DNA from: Tannerellaceae bacterium | GTDB lineage: Bacteria > Bacteroidota > Bacteroidia > Bacteroidales > Tannerellaceae | Reading direction: 5' to 3' | NCBI GenBank assembly: GCA_021201295.1 | Contig: JAJQFE010000008.1 | Span: 1-34,827 of the forward strand | DNA length: 34,827 bases | In this document: one piece after another, positions 34,822 to 34,827 of the stretch | Position numbering within the stretch: position 1 is the first letter of the stretch | How the letters are laid out: each line of letters starts with the position of its first letter | Notes under the pieces: model-generated | Databases searched by the model: none | Told to the model about the DNA's origin: nothing | The model's input: the letters and a program-made list of their open reading frames with translations, nothing else | Program-made: the position numbers and the translations under genes

Positions 34822-34827
34822 CAGGGG

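Noticed and set aside
1-34827. CRISPR array or cas genes
   Set aside because: No evenly spaced identical repeats with unique spacers and no Cas-like proteins; the repeats seen are palindromic or short tandem types.

Overview
The window looks like a chromosomal segment of a Bacteroidales bacterium, probably close to Parabacteroides/Tannerellaceae. The evidence is the gene content (DUF4248, paired HU-like proteins, DUF3943, a single-chain pyruvate:ferredoxin oxidoreductase, FISUMP-like protein), the protein sequences themselves, and promoters of the Bacteroidetes type (TTG or TTTG, about 20 nt, then TAnnTTTG). No phage, CRISPR array or insertion sequence is visible.

Layout. 1-1203: a glucose-dehydrogenase-like SDR with a sugar transporter cut by the window edge. 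1204-2216: gene-poor DNA with a long CCGCAGGG-type palindrome. 2217-4722: a lipoprotein, a NudC-type Nudix hydrolase and thioredoxin. 4906-17398: mostly core metabolism (PFOR, an AAA/DUF4143 ATPase, branched-chain aminotransferase, MetF, an ABC-F protein, a DUF3943 outer-membrane-like protein, a TRIC channel, L-asparaginase), followed at 17445-18248 by a WalJ-like metallo-beta-lactamase. 18275-18444: tRNA-Lys(CTT) with a near-perfect promoter and a terminator. 18446-20794: an AT-rich island with an FkbM methyltransferase and a FISUMP-like protein. 20795-23881: an esterase, a polysaccharide deacetylase and a DJ-1/PfpI protein. 24105-27139: a large GC-rich UPF1-like SF1 helicase. 27300-32103: a small orphan gene and an unrecognised three-gene operon (an approximately 858-residue protein, a 91-residue protein and a calcineurin-like phosphoesterase). 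32432-34476: a Bacteroidales module of small peptide, glucosaminidase, two HU-like proteins and divergent DUF4248. 34477-34827: repeats related to those near 2 kb.

The most important caution concerns reading frames. At least twelve positions across ten genes need one extra base to restore a family-consistent frame, nearly always in a short homopolymer, and I found no case needing a base removed. Six in-frame stops sit inside otherwise continuous proteins, several where TGG (Trp) is expected. Core genes (ABC-F, asparaginase, NudC) are hit as well as accessory ones. This looks like an unpolished long-read assembly rather than mass gene decay, so the entries typed pseudogene are broken as given but may be intact in the organism.

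The best candidate for something undescribed is the operon at 27727-32103. It has a strong promoter, tight spacing, a large protein I cannot assign, a small basic partner with a strong Shine-Dalgarno, and a phosphoesterase with a long extra C-terminal region. A conflict or defence role is possible but is inference only. Two intergenic repeat families (CCGCAGGG palindromes at about 2.0 and 34.5 kb; GGAGTTAA elements at 4.3-12.3 kb) are also worth following up.
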